From contig CAIOFV010000122.1 in assembly GCA_903857665.1 (NCBI GenBank), positions 84,989 to 148,988 of the forward strand: a stretch of DNA of 64,000 nucleotides, in the 5' to 3' direction. Shown here piece after piece: positions 1 through 8,485 of the stretch. Below the pieces are notes generated by a model. The model searched no databases and was not told where the DNA came from. It worked only from the letters and a program-made list of their open reading frames with translations. Every line of letters starts with the position of its first letter. Position 1 is the stretch's first letter. The position numbers and the translations under genes are program-made. The DNA comes from an uncultured Myxococcales bacterium (GTDB lineage Bacteria > Myxococcota_A > UBA9042 > DTJE01).

Positions 1-1393
1 TGCCCTGCATCCCGTTCGCGGTCTGGATCGGTGGGAAGGGGCTGCCCGTGGCCATCAGGAAGCGCCCGTCGGTCGCCAGGTTGGCCTCTTCCGGGGTGCA
101 CTCGACCTTCGACGTCGGGTTGGACAGGGGAAGGATGATCGGCCGGTCGCAATGGCTGGACATCTGGCGAAGGATGCCCTCGGTGAAAAGGCCCCGCTGC
201 GCCGTCACGCCGATGAGCACGTCGGGCTTCGCGTTTTGGACCACATCGACGAGGTCGATCCGATCGGGGTTCTGCAGCGTCCACCCCTCCACGTCGGAGC
301 GCGGATGCGCGAAGGGGCGCTGCTGCGGTTCCAGCGTCGGGTCATCGGCCATCAACAGGCCCTGCTTGTCGACCGGGAAGATGCGGGACCGGGCCTCCGC
401 GTCCGTCAGCCCCTCCTCCTCCATCATGGTCCGGATGTTGTCGGAAATGCCGCGTCCTGCCTCGCCGAACCCGCACATCACGACCTTCATGTCGCGCATG
501 CGGAGGCCTCGGATGCGGGCCCCCGAAACCAGCGCCGCCAGCGCCGTGGCGCCGGTGCCCTGGATGTCGTCGTTGAAGGACAGGATGCGGTCGCGGTAGC
601 GCTCCAGCAGGTCGAACGCGTGGTGCTTCGCGAAGTCCTCCCACTGCAGGAGGGCGTGCGGGAAGGCGCGCTTCACGGCCAGCACGAACTTCTCGATGAA
701 TTCATCGTAGGCGGCCCCGGTCAGGCGCGGCTTCCGGTACCCCATGTAGAAGGGGTCGTTCAGGAGGCGCTCGTTGTTGGTCCCGACGTCGATGCACATC
801 GGCATGCAACACGCCGGGTGCAGGCAGCCGGCCGCCACGTACAGGCCGACCTTGCCGATGCTGATGCCCATCCCGTCGCTGCCCAGGTCGCCCAGGCCCA
901 GGATGCGCTCGCCGTCGGTGACCACGATCAGTCGCAGGTCCGGAAGCGTGACGCTGTCGAAAATTTCGTGGATGTGATCGATGTTGTCCGGATGGATATA
1001 GATGCCGCGGGCGCGCCGCAGGATGTGGCTCATCTGCAGGCAGGCCTGGCCGACCGTCGGGGTGTAGACGATCGGGATCATCTCTTCCAGGTTTCGCAGC
1101 AGCAGCGCATAGAACAGCGTCTCGTTCCGGTTCAGCAGCTCCATCAGGTAGATGTAGCGCTCCAGGTCGTCGCTCTTGCGGCGATAGTGCTCGAGGCACG
1201 TCTGGGTCTGGGCCTCCAGCGACGCCACGCCATGGGCCAGCAGGCCGCCCAGCTCCAGTTCGTGGCGCTCGTCGCGCTGGAAGGCGTGCCCCTTGTTCAG
1301 GCAGGGATTGTTCAGCAACCGCTGCCCGGTGACGTAGACCTCGTAGTACTCCTCGCCCGTGATCGGATCGACCTTGAAGGAGAACGACTTCAT
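1..1393 (-). CDS. maeA: NAD-dependent malic enzyme, C-terminus cut off by window edge
   Basis: Oxidative decarboxylation of malate to pyruvate in the cytoplasm. Reading the minus strand from the ATG at 1393 gives 464 codons with no stop before base 1. The N-terminal malic domain shows YTPTVGQAC, the stretch VTDGERILGLGDLG, then CIDVGTNNE and WEDFAKHHAFDLL, followed by FNDDIQGTGA, the usual metal-site region. The NAD-binding half starts at about residue 300 with VVMCGFGEAGRGI and continues to LPLSNPTSKVE. The family is normally about 550 residues, so roughly 90 are missing. Cofactor preference (NAD or NADP) cannot be settled by eye; the length and layout match the large MaeA/SfcA form. It is divergent from the small cupin gene. 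Confidence 0.93.
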   Translation of the reverse strand, partial: MKSFSFKVDPITGEEYYEVYVTGQRLLNNPCLNKGHAFQRDERHELELGGLLAHGVASLEAQTQTCLEHYRRKSDDLERYIYLMELLNRNETLFYALLLRNLEEMIPIVYTPTVGQACLQMSHILRRARGIYIHPDNIDHIHEIFDSVTLPDLRLIVVTDGERILGLGDLGSDGMGISIGKVGLYVAAGCLHPACCMPMCIDVGTNNERLLNDPFYMGYRKPRLTGAAYDEFIEKFVLAVKRAFPHALLQWEDFAKHHAFDLLERYRDRILSFNDDIQGTGATALAALVSGARIRGLRMRDMKVVMCGFGEAGRGISDNIRTMMEEEGLTDAEARSRIFPVDKQGLLMADDPTLEPQQRPFAHPRSDVEGWTLQNPDRIDLVDVVQNAKPDVLIGVTAQRGLFTEGILRQMSSHCDRPIILPLSNPTSKVECTPEEANLATDGRFLMATGSPFPPIQTANGMQG

Positions 1394-1439
1394 CGCGTCA
1401 CACCCCGAAGGAGAATGGCCGAACGAGACACCCGACGGG

Positions 1440-1469
1440 ATTCTAGGCGCATGACGCGGCGCGATGGAA
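1440..1469 (-). promoter_or_regulatory. putative promoter of the malic enzyme gene
   Basis: On the minus strand there is TTCCAT (1469-1464), an 18-nt spacer and TAGAAT (1445-1440), about 47 nt upstream of the ATG. The -10 is good and the -35 weak. Inferred from consensus only. Confidence 0.4.
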
Positions 1470-1497
1470 GAAAAAGGTGGGCCTCCGGGCGACCGGG

Positions 1498-1526
1498 TTG
1501 CACCACAAGGGGCCTCGTGCTACCAC
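1498..1526 (+). promoter_or_regulatory. putative promoter of the cupin gene
   Basis: TTGCAC (1498-1503), a 17-nt spacer and TACCAC (1521-1526), about 28 nt upstream of the ATG at 1555. Its shape matches the other promoters proposed in this window. Confidence 0.4.
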
Positions 1527-1554
1527 GGTGGCGACTTCAGGAAGGGAGGCCCCC

Positions 1555-1830
1555 ATGCCCCGGATCACGGTCGAAACGAACCCGTCGGACCAGCGCCTGG
1601 GCGAGCTGGGCGTGCGGTCCTGGCCGATCTGGACCAAGGAACTCAGCGAGTTCCCGTGGGAATACGACGAGCCGGAGGTCTGCCTGTTCCTGGCCGGCCG
1701 CGTGGTCGTGACCGCCGACGACGGCGAGCAGGCGCACTTCGGGAAGGGCGACCTGGTCACGTTCCCGGTGGGGTTGAAGTGCACGTGGAAGGTGCTGGAG
1801 CCCGTGCGCAAGCACTACCGCTTCGGGTGA
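1555..1830 (+). CDS. small single-domain cupin (DUF861/EutQ-like)
   Basis: 91-residue protein that is a single beta-barrel cupin domain. The segments PWEYDEPEVCLFLAGRVVV and FGKGDLVTFPVG are the two cupin half-motifs in the pattern of the cupin_3 (DUF861) group. The usual metal-binding His residues are largely replaced, as is common in this group. The start was chosen at 1555 because GGGAGG lies 5 nt upstream; an upstream in-frame start lacks one. The gene ends directly against the stop of the convergent lipoprotein gene. Substrate unknown; a small-molecule binding or isomerase role is possible for this fold. Confidence 0.85.
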   Translation: MPRITVETNPSDQRLGELGVRSWPIWTKELSEFPWEYDEPEVCLFLAGRVVVTADDGEQAHFGKGDLVTFPVGLKCTWKVLEPVRKHYRFG

Positions 1831-4800
1831 CTACTTCGGCGTCGGCCGCACGGCCGCAGGCAGTTGGGCGCAGGTCGAATCCGCCAGGCACGGGTCGTCC
1901 AGCAGGACCTTGCCGCCCGTCGTCATGAACAGGAACGCCTGGTTTTCGAAGTAGTTGTTGCTGTTGAACTGCCGCGACGGGTTGGACGGCTCGACGCCGT
2001 GGGCGCCCAGCGGGTAGGTGTAGGGGAAGCGCAGGCCCAGGTAGCCGCTGGCGGTCTGGATCGTCTGCGGGGTGTAGCCGTCGATCGACGGTTCGCCGAA
2101 TTCGTTGATGCCCCGGTCGGCGTTGTCCGGATCGGCGTGGAGGGGCAGGGGGGCCGTCGGGTTCGCGGCCTGGTCCGCGGTGAACTCGGTCGGCCAGCGG
2201 ACGTCGAACAGGAAGGGCTTCTGCTCCAGCCAGTCCGTGAGGGTCAGCGTGCTGCTGACGTGCCGCCGGTAGGTTTCGACGGATTCCTGGACGTAGTTCT
2301 TCAGCAGCAGGTCGTTCGGCGTCACCTCGGCGCCCTCGTAGGGCAGGATGCCGGCGCCGCGGGCCAGGGCCATCGTCGAGGCCACGGACACGTTCGGGTC
2401 GCCGACCGTGTGGTACATCACCACGTTCGACTGCGGGAAGCGGCACACGCCGGCCGGGCAGGACAGTTCGTCATATCCGCAGCCGCACTCCTTCCGGTCC
2501 TTGTACAGGTGCGAGTAGGCGATGGGATCGCCGCGTTCCACCAGGATCGCCGCCAGGCCCACCAGCCTGCGGAATCCGGGCGTGTTGCGCGCCTTCCCGA
2601 GGCCGGCACGGATGGCGACCAGCGGGGTGCCTTCCGGGTAGATGGCGCCCTGGAAGGTCACGGGGATCTGGAAGGTGTCGATCGTCGCCTTGGGCCTGAC
2701 CGTGGTCAGATCCGTCACCCAGCCCGCGTACACGTCCACCTGGAACGAGTCGCCGAACAGCTTCGAGCGGGTGAGATCGGGCGCGGGGGCGCCGACCGTC
2801 GTCAGGTCGCACCCGGCCGGCCCGGTGGGCTTGCCCGCGTCGTCGACCGGGACCTTCCACCACCCCGTCGCGCAGGTGACGGGAACCGCCTGGGTGTCGC
2901 CGTCCTTCAAGCCCAGCAGGCCGCGCTTCTCGATGGCGCCCAGCGCGTCCGCGGGGACCGACACGCGGAAGCCGCGCCACTTCGCGCACGCCGGCGTGTT
3001 GCGGTTGGTCGCGACGACCTGGCAGTTGGCCTTTTCGGTCAGGCACGCCGCGTCGCCCTTGCAGTCGGTGCTGGCGTCGCCGGTCACCGGCATGCGGAAG
3101 GCCTTCACCACCTCGCCGTTGCTGTTGTTGCGCACGACCACCGTGTCGCCGGGCAGGATGCTGTTGACGCGCGCGAACGGGTAGTAGTGCGGGCGGTCGA
3201 TGGGCCGATCCTGGCCCGCGGCCAGCGGAGGCTGGTATTCGCGATGCAGGTTGTTCGTCAGCCAGGCCAACTCGACCGTGCCGTCGGCCACCGGCGTGAA
3301 GACCATCATCGGGCCCATCAGGGGCATCCAGACGCCTTCGGGAACGCCAGGGTTGATCGACCGCATCCCGGCGCCCATCAGCCCGCCACCGCCCGACACC
3401 GGCGTGCTGGCCGTCACCGCGGGATCGACCGCCGCAGCGATCTGTGCGATGAACGCGCCCATCGACTGGCCCCAGATCGGCACGTCGGGATTCGCCGCGG
3501 TGCCCAGGTCGGGGACGCCGTCGCCGTCCCAGTCGCCCATCAGGTCGTCGGCCAGGCCGTTGCTGTTCGAATCGGCCTTCCACAACGGCGGGTTCTTGCC
3601 GCCCAGCGAGCGCAGGATGCGGACCATCTGCATGTGATCCACGACCGCCTGCCGGACCATGTCGCGGGTATGGCTGATGTCGGAGGACCAGAAGTCGCCG
3701 CCGTTGTCGAACGATGACAGCACGCCGTCGTTGTCCAGGTCGCGGATCCGGCCGCCGGCGAACGACTTGTAGAAGGTCTTCAGCCATAGCCCCTCGAGCA
3801 GCGGCGGGACGATCGCGTTCCAGTCAGTGGTGTCGTCGGCGGGGAGGGCCAGGCCGTGGCCCGGGGCGTCCATGCAGCACAGCGACCAGCCGTAGCGTGC
3901 CAGGCGGCCGGCGAACCCGAACAGTTCGAAGGGGGCGCCGCTGAAGCCGTGCCCGTAGATGACCACCGGGAAGGGCTGCGAGTGGCCTTCGGTGGGCTTG
4001 GGCACCGAGCAGATGAAGGTGGCCTTGTTCGGGCCGACCGTGGCCGTGCCCTTCATCGGGTTGACGTCGAACGACTCGTTGTCGTCCGCGGGATACATCG
4101 GCGTCGCGATGCCGTCCTTGTCCTTCAGGAACCACGGCGTGGTGAACGAGCCCAGCACCCAGTGGTCCACGTAGGACGTGTCGTCCGCCAGCGCCGTGAC
4201 GACCGCGTCGGGGTAGGTCAGGATCGGGGCCAGGATCGTGATCAGTGGCGCCAGCGTGTCGCCGGGCAGCATGAAGGGCCGCGTGGCCGGGGTGCCGTCG
4301 GTGTCGGGGTCCTGGGCGGGGGAGGGTTCCAGATCCGGCGGGAAGACGGTCGCCAGCGCCGCCATCGTCCCGGTGCCATACAGCCCCTTGCGGATCGCGA
4401 TCAGGTCGTCCGCGATGGTCTGCGTGGTGAAGGTCCACGCGAACGCCACGTTGCCCAGCGACATGCCGATCTCGGGCCGGGCGAGCACTTCGGCGAGCGG
4501 CTGGAGGTCTTCCGTCTGGTCCAGCACGTTGACGTAGGGGAAGGGCGAACGGACCGGCTGCCCGTCGGTGCCCTTGAGGTTCGACGTCAGCACCACAGCG
4601 TAGGTGGTCGCCGGGCGCATCGGGGCCACCGGCCACAGGAACAGGGTCTTCGTTTCCTTTTCCCAGAACGTGATCAGGGTATCGACGTTGTTCGGGCCCG
4701 GGTCCTTGCCGTCCCACGTGTTCGGCTTGTCCAGCACGCCGTCGAAGTCCACGTCCTCGTACTGATCCAGCACGCCGTTGCCGTTGGTGTCCTCGTCGTG

Positions 4801-5325
4801 CGTCTCGAACATCAGGTTCGGCGAATCCGCGTGCGGATCGAAGTCCCAGTACTGCCACGGCCACTTGAGGGCCTGCGGCACGTTGCCCTGGCCGACGTCC
4901 AGCGGGATGGCCTCGCCGAAACCGGGGGACGCCCGATCGATGTTGACCAGGAGCACCGCGTCGTCGTTGAAGGCATGGTTGCCGCCGTGCCGGATCTTCA
5001 TATCGACGATGTCGATGTCGGCGTCGAACGACACCGATATCGGCGCGAACGTACCGAACCCGTCCAGTTCATCGAACCGCGCCCGGACGATGGACTCCAG
5101 GTTGGTCGTCGCCTCGGTGCTCACGTTCAGGCGGCGGCCGGTCGCCGTCGTGGGGTCCAGGATCGTCGCCGCGTTGTTCGGCAGCGGGATTTCGGGCAGG
5201 GGCTTGGCGGTCGGATCCCAGCGCACCGTGGGCCCGGATCCTGTCAGTGTCGATCGCAGGCCGGCCGGCTCGGGACCCAGACAGGCGGCCAGGGCAACCA
5301 GGGCGATGGGCAGCAGGCGACGCAT
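1831..5325 (-). CDS. large surface lipoprotein with alpha/beta-hydrolase domain and calcium-type Asp repeats
   Basis: 1164-residue exported lipoprotein: a short signal peptide ends in LAAC with the acylated Cys at 15. An alpha/beta-hydrolase core is visible: VVIYGHGFSG near residue 458 (oxyanion region) and WGQSMGAF near residue 620, the G-x-S-x-G nucleophile elbow. Three Asp-rich stretches resembling thrombospondin type-3 or EF-hand-like calcium loops lie near residues 177-212 (DTNGNGVLDQYEDVDFDG), 530 (DLDNDGVLS) and 590-605 (DWDGDGVPD), two of them inside the hydrolase core. Start chosen at 5325 where GGAGG precedes the ATG; an upstream in-frame start would bury the signal peptide. Probably an outer-membrane esterase or lipase-like enzyme; substrate unknown. 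Confidence 0.88.
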   Translation of the reverse strand: MRRLLPIALVALAACLGPEPAGLRSTLTGSGPTVRWDPTAKPLPEIPLPNNAATILDPTTATGRRLNVSTEATTNLESIVRARFDELDGFGTFAPISVSFDADIDIVDMKIRHGGNHAFNDDAVLLVNIDRASPGFGEAIPLDVGQGNVPQALKWPWQYWDFDPHADSPNLMFETHDEDTNGNGVLDQYEDVDFDGVLDKPNTWDGKDPGPNNVDTLITFWEKETKTLFLWPVAPMRPATTYAVVLTSNLKGTDGQPVRSPFPYVNVLDQTEDLQPLAEVLARPEIGMSLGNVAFAWTFTTQTIADDLIAIRKGLYGTGTMAALATVFPPDLEPSPAQDPDTDGTPATRPFMLPGDTLAPLITILAPILTYPDAVVTALADDTSYVDHWVLGSFTTPWFLKDKDGIATPMYPADDNESFDVNPMKGTATVGPNKATFICSVPKPTEGHSQPFPVVIYGHGFSGAPFELFGFAGRLARYGWSLCCMDAPGHGLALPADDTTDWNAIVPPLLEGLWLKTFYKSFAGGRIRDLDNDGVLSSFDNGGDFWSSDISHTRDMVRQAVVDHMQMVRILRSLGGKNPPLWKADSNSNGLADDLMGDWDGDGVPDLGTAANPDVPIWGQSMGAFIAQIAAAVDPAVTASTPVSGGGGLMGAGMRSINPGVPEGVWMPLMGPMMVFTPVADGTVELAWLTNNLHREYQPPLAAGQDRPIDRPHYYPFARVNSILPGDTVVVRNNSNGEVVKAFRMPVTGDASTDCKGDAACLTEKANCQVVATNRNTPACAKWRGFRVSVPADALGAIEKRGLLGLKDGDTQAVPVTCATGWWKVPVDDAGKPTGPAGCDLTTVGAPAPDLTRSKLFGDSFQVDVYAGWVTDLTTVRPKATIDTFQIPVTFQGAIYPEGTPLVAIRAGLGKARNTPGFRRLVGLAAILVERGDPIAYSHLYKDRKECGCGYDELSCPAGVCRFPQSNVVMYHTVGDPNVSVASTMALARGAGILPYEGAEVTPNDLLLKNYVQESVETYRRHVSSTLTLTDWLEQKPFLFDVRWPTEFTADQAANPTAPLPLHADPDNADRGINEFGEPSIDGYTPQTIQTASGYLGLRFPYTYPLGAHGVEPSNPSRQFNSNNYFENQAFLFMTTGGKVLLDDPCLADSTCAQLPAAVRPTPK

Positions 5326-5361
5326 CGATGGACCTCCGCGAGGTGACCGGCCTGTGGCCGC

Positions 5362-5381
5362 CCCCGGGGCCGGCCCCGGGG
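5362..5381. repeat. 20-bp perfect all-G/C palindrome upstream of the hydrolase lipoprotein
   Basis: CCCCGGGGCCGGCCCCGGGG reads identically on both strands. It lies 37 nt before the ATG at 5325 and outside the Shine-Dalgarno. It could fold as a leader hairpin or act as an operator. Confidence 0.85.
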
Positions 5382-5476
5382 CAACCGGAATTCGAGCAAG
5401 GGTCCGACATGGACGGCGCGATGTCAACCGCATAGAGACAGCGTTCGTTCAGGATCGATCGCGAACGGATCCCCGG

Positions 5477-6529
5477 TCAGGCGATCGACACGCGATCGAC
5501 CGGCCCGTCGCGGTCCACGATCAGCGTCCCGTCCATCTCCAGCACGTCCATCGCGCCGCGGACCTCGGACAGCGTCAGGTACACGTCCCACATCCGGACC
5601 CGCCCGAACAGGGCCAGGCTGAGGTCCTTCGGCGTCATGGGCCCGCGATCGCCCACGATGCGTCGGACGTCCTTCAGGCGCCGATCCTGCAGCGCGAGGA
5701 TCGTGCGGCACCGGCCGGCCAGGTCGCCAAACGGCATCCCGTGCCCCGGCCCGACCACGTTGCAGTGCATCGTCGCGGTCATCCCCAGGCTGTCGCGATA
5801 CGAGGGCAGGGCCCGGTATGGCTGCGCATCGCCGGGTTCCGAGGCTTCCATGGTGGGGTTCGGCGTGATGGTGGGCAGCACGTGATCCCCGGTCAGCAGC
5901 ACCCCGGCCCCCTCGACCTCGTAGACCAGGTCCGAGGAGGAGTGCCCGGGCCGCGCGTGCACCCGGATGGTGCGGCCGCCGGCGCCCCGGACCACGTCGC
6001 CGTCGTCGATGCCGATCAGCCCCGGGCAGGCATGGCTGATCTTTCGGATCACGCGGGAAAACCCGGAGAACTTCGCGACGTTGTCGTCCGAAAACCCGCA
6101 GCGGGCCAGGAAGGCCAACAGGCCGGGCGTTTCGGCTTCGGCAATCGCGTCGATGTCCGACAGGCGCCGCACCGCCCGCCGGCGGATCATCACCTGGCAC
6201 CCCGAGACCTCCCGGATGCGCCAGGCGTTCGCGGCATGGTCCACGTGGCTGTGGGTCAGCAGCAGCGTCCGCACGTCCTCGATACGTCGTCCGCCCTCGG
6301 CCAGGGCGTCCGACAGCACCGACAAGGACCGGTCGCCCAGCACGCCCGTGTCCACCAGGATGGGATCGGGGCCTTCGAACCAGTACAGGTTCACGTCGCC
6401 CGAGGCGAAGCCGGTCGGCACCGGGATCCGCCAGATCCCGTCGGCGATCTCGAAACGACGCTCGCCCAGGCGACGCTCGTCCGCGGCACCGGGAGCCGCC
6501 GTGGACGACGTGCCGTCCGATTCGCCCAT
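5477..6529 (-). CDS. metallo-beta-lactamase-fold hydrolase
   Basis: 350-residue MBL-fold protein, glyoxalase II/LACTB2-like in layout. The metal site is complete: THSHVDH near residue 92 (HxHxDH), a later His in RPGHSSSD, Asp in LLTGDH and the final His in VVGPGHG. A C-terminal helical/winged segment (MTPKDLSLALFG) resembles that of LACTB2-type proteins. Start at 6529: the ATG overlaps the stop of the upstream lipoprotein gene as TGATG, so the two are probably translationally coupled. No signal peptide, so cytoplasmic. Exact substrate (thioester, lactone or RNA) cannot be told. Confidence 0.9.
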   Translation of the reverse strand: MGESDGTSSTAAPGAADERRLGERRFEIADGIWRIPVPTGFASGDVNLYWFEGPDPILVDTGVLGDRSLSVLSDALAEGGRRIEDVRTLLLTHSHVDHAANAWRIREVSGCQVMIRRRAVRRLSDIDAIAEAETPGLLAFLARCGFSDDNVAKFSGFSRVIRKISHACPGLIGIDDGDVVRGAGGRTIRVHARPGHSSSDLVYEVEGAGVLLTGDHVLPTITPNPTMEASEPGDAQPYRALPSYRDSLGMTATMHCNVVGPGHGMPFGDLAGRCRTILALQDRRLKDVRRIVGDRGPMTPKDLSLALFGRVRMWDVYLTLSEVRGAMDVLEMDGTLIVDRDGPVDRVSIA

Positions 6530-8442
6530 CACAGGTTCTCCGGGATGAAGCCGAAGTAGCGGCCCATCCAGTAGGGCAGGAGGTAGTCCCCGGGCATCCG
6601 GATCGTCCACGGGTCCGCGCTGCAGGACTCGCGGTCGTAGGGATCGCTCCACCACTCGAACGTCTCCACGCAACGCTCGGGCACCGGGACCGGGAACTGG
6701 CACGCCGAGCCGTTGTTGCGCTGCTTGCAGTATTCCGGGTACTTCGCGGCCGAATCCTTGGCCGTCTGTGCCTTGCTGGCCGGGAACTGCTTGAGGCCGC
6801 AGATGGCGTCATCGACGGCCTGAATCGCCGGGCCGTCGCTGCCCTGGCCCAGGCGCTTGAACGCCGCCCAGCCGAAGTCGAACCAGGGGTTCTTCTGCAC
6901 GATCAGCGCGCGGGCCTGGCCGGCCTCGCGCATGAAGTTCTCGTCGAAGGCCTTCTGGACGATCTCGCGCACCGCGGCGTCGGTCTCGAACCAGATCAGG
7001 TTGTGCAGGGACGTGAACACCATGCTGAAGTTGTTGTAGTTCGATTCGCAGCCCTCGTTGCCGACATACAGCAGCATCATGGACAGCAGGGACGTGTACG
7101 CCGGCTCGTCGGGGTAGGGCCAGCCGTCGCACTGGCCGTTCTTCTGCAGCAGGCAGTCCTCGTAGTACTTGCGCAGGTCGTCGCGCCCGCTGGCCACCGC
7201 GCCCATCAGAATGTAGTCCATGGTCATCGACGCCAGGAAGCCGGGGGTGTCCGCGAACGAGTATGCGTGCAGCTTGCCGTGCTCGGTCTGCCGGCCGTCC
7301 CAGTCGACGAAGTACAACTGGTTCTTCACCAGGTGATCGGCGATCTGGGTCATCAGGTCCTTCACCGTCGCCTGCACGTCGGGCACGTCCACCAGCTTGT
7401 ACAGGGCGCCCAGGGCCAGCGTGTGGCCCGAGTACTCGTCCTGCGACACGTTGTCCAGCCAGCACCAGCCCTTGTAGGCGTCCAGCCCGCAGTGGGTGCT
7501 CGCCTCCCATTCCAGCGTGTCCCGGTTGACGGTCCACACGCAGCCGTCGTCGCGGATCTGCACCCAGGCGTTGTCGTCCTTTTCCAGGTCGGTCTTGTAC
7601 GACAACTTGCTGGTGACCGGGTCCGGGCAGGCGATCCCGGCGACGTTCGGCGGGATGAACTGCCGGGTGAACAGGCCGGGGACGCCCGTGATCTTCATGC
7701 GGGTGACCTCGCCGTCCAGCAGCATGCGGATGATCGCCAGCGCCTCCGGGGACTTCGTCACGGCATAGCGGAACACCTGCGACGTCAGGTACAGCGCGCT
7801 CCACAGGCCGTCGTTCTCGCCGGTCTGCCAGGCGACGACGTCGTCGTACGTGACGGTCGCTTCGTCGGGCACCGCGTAGCACGGGGGCGTGGCGTCGCCG
7901 ACACACGCGGTTTCGACCTTCTTCAAGGTGACCGACATCATCCACTTCAGGTCCGGGTGGATGTGCAGGCGCGACGCGATGGCGTCGTAGTACGCGGCCT
8001 TCTGTGCCAGTGTCTGCGTCGTGCCGCCGGCCACGCCGGGGCAGGTGGTGAACGTCGGGCTGCCGTACTGCCAGGGTTCGACGCACTCGCCGCCCTCGCA
8101 GACGCGGCCGAAGCCCGCCATGCAATCCACATCGACCCAGGAATCGCCGTGGCAGACCTGCGCCACGTAGGCGCTGCTGCAGGCCTTGTCGCCTTCCGTG
8201 CACCCCGAGGCGTCCGGCGTGGCGTCGAGGGCGTCCGGGGCATCGACCGCCGGGAGATCCAACCCCTCCACGTCCAACGGGACGTCCGCGGGCACGTCGG
8301 GCGACACATCCGCAGATCCCGTGTCCCGCGAGCCGCTTCCGCCACCGCACGCCGTTGCCAGGGCCAGCAGGGCGATCGCTGCCCAGGCCGCAGACCGTTC
8401 ACCGAAGGGCCTGTCGCCGGCCTCGAGGGTCTTCGTGTTCAT
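6529..8442 (-). CDS. lipoprotein with Asp/Pro/Val linker and probable alpha-helical toroid domain
   Basis: 637 residues. The signal peptide ends at ALATAC (Cys 32). A low-complexity linker with repeated DVPxDV units follows, then a Cys-rich patch (GCTEGDKAC, VCHGDSWVDVDC). The rest is mainly helical; NDGLWSALYLTSQVFRYAV and repeated helix pairs recall an (alpha/alpha)-barrel as in epimerases or six-hairpin glycosidases. That fold is an inference, and no catalytic residues are assigned. Start at 8442 has GGAGG 5 nt upstream. It shares a TGATG junction with the metallo-hydrolase gene downstream. Predicted on the outer-membrane surface or in the periplasm. Function unknown. Confidence 0.88.
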   Translation of the reverse strand: MNTKTLEAGDRPFGERSAAWAAIALLALATACGGGSGSRDTGSADVSPDVPADVPLDVEGLDLPAVDAPDALDATPDASGCTEGDKACSSAYVAQVCHGDSWVDVDCMAGFGRVCEGGECVEPWQYGSPTFTTCPGVAGGTTQTLAQKAAYYDAIASRLHIHPDLKWMMSVTLKKVETACVGDATPPCYAVPDEATVTYDDVVAWQTGENDGLWSALYLTSQVFRYAVTKSPEALAIIRMLLDGEVTRMKITGVPGLFTRQFIPPNVAGIACPDPVTSKLSYKTDLEKDDNAWVQIRDDGCVWTVNRDTLEWEASTHCGLDAYKGWCWLDNVSQDEYSGHTLALGALYKLVDVPDVQATVKDLMTQIADHLVKNQLYFVDWDGRQTEHGKLHAYSFADTPGFLASMTMDYILMGAVASGRDDLRKYYEDCLLQKNGQCDGWPYPDEPAYTSLLSMMLLYVGNEGCESNYNNFSMVFTSLHNLIWFETDAAVREIVQKAFDENFMREAGQARALIVQKNPWFDFGWAAFKRLGQGSDGPAIQAVDDAICGLKQFPASKAQTAKDSAAKYPEYCKQRNNGSACQFPVPVPERCVETFEWWSDPYDRESCSADPWTIRMPGDYLLPYWMGRYFGFIPENL

Positions 8443-8485
8443 CGGTTCCTCCGAAGGAAGCAGGAAGGGTCGCCGGGGCGCTGCG

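Noticed and set aside
152..1711. 519-codon plus-strand open frame opposite the malic enzyme
   Set aside because: Antisense shadow caused by GC-rich third positions; the minus-strand frame carries all malic-enzyme motifs.
1864..3717. 617-codon plus-strand open frame inside the hydrolase lipoprotein
   Set aside because: Arg/Val/Ala-rich shadow translation without domains; the minus frame has lipobox and GxSxG.
5399..5427. TTGACA on the minus strand (5427-5422) upstream of the hydrolase lipoprotein
   Set aside because: No acceptable -10 at 16-18 nt (GACCCT only), so it was not listed as a promoter.
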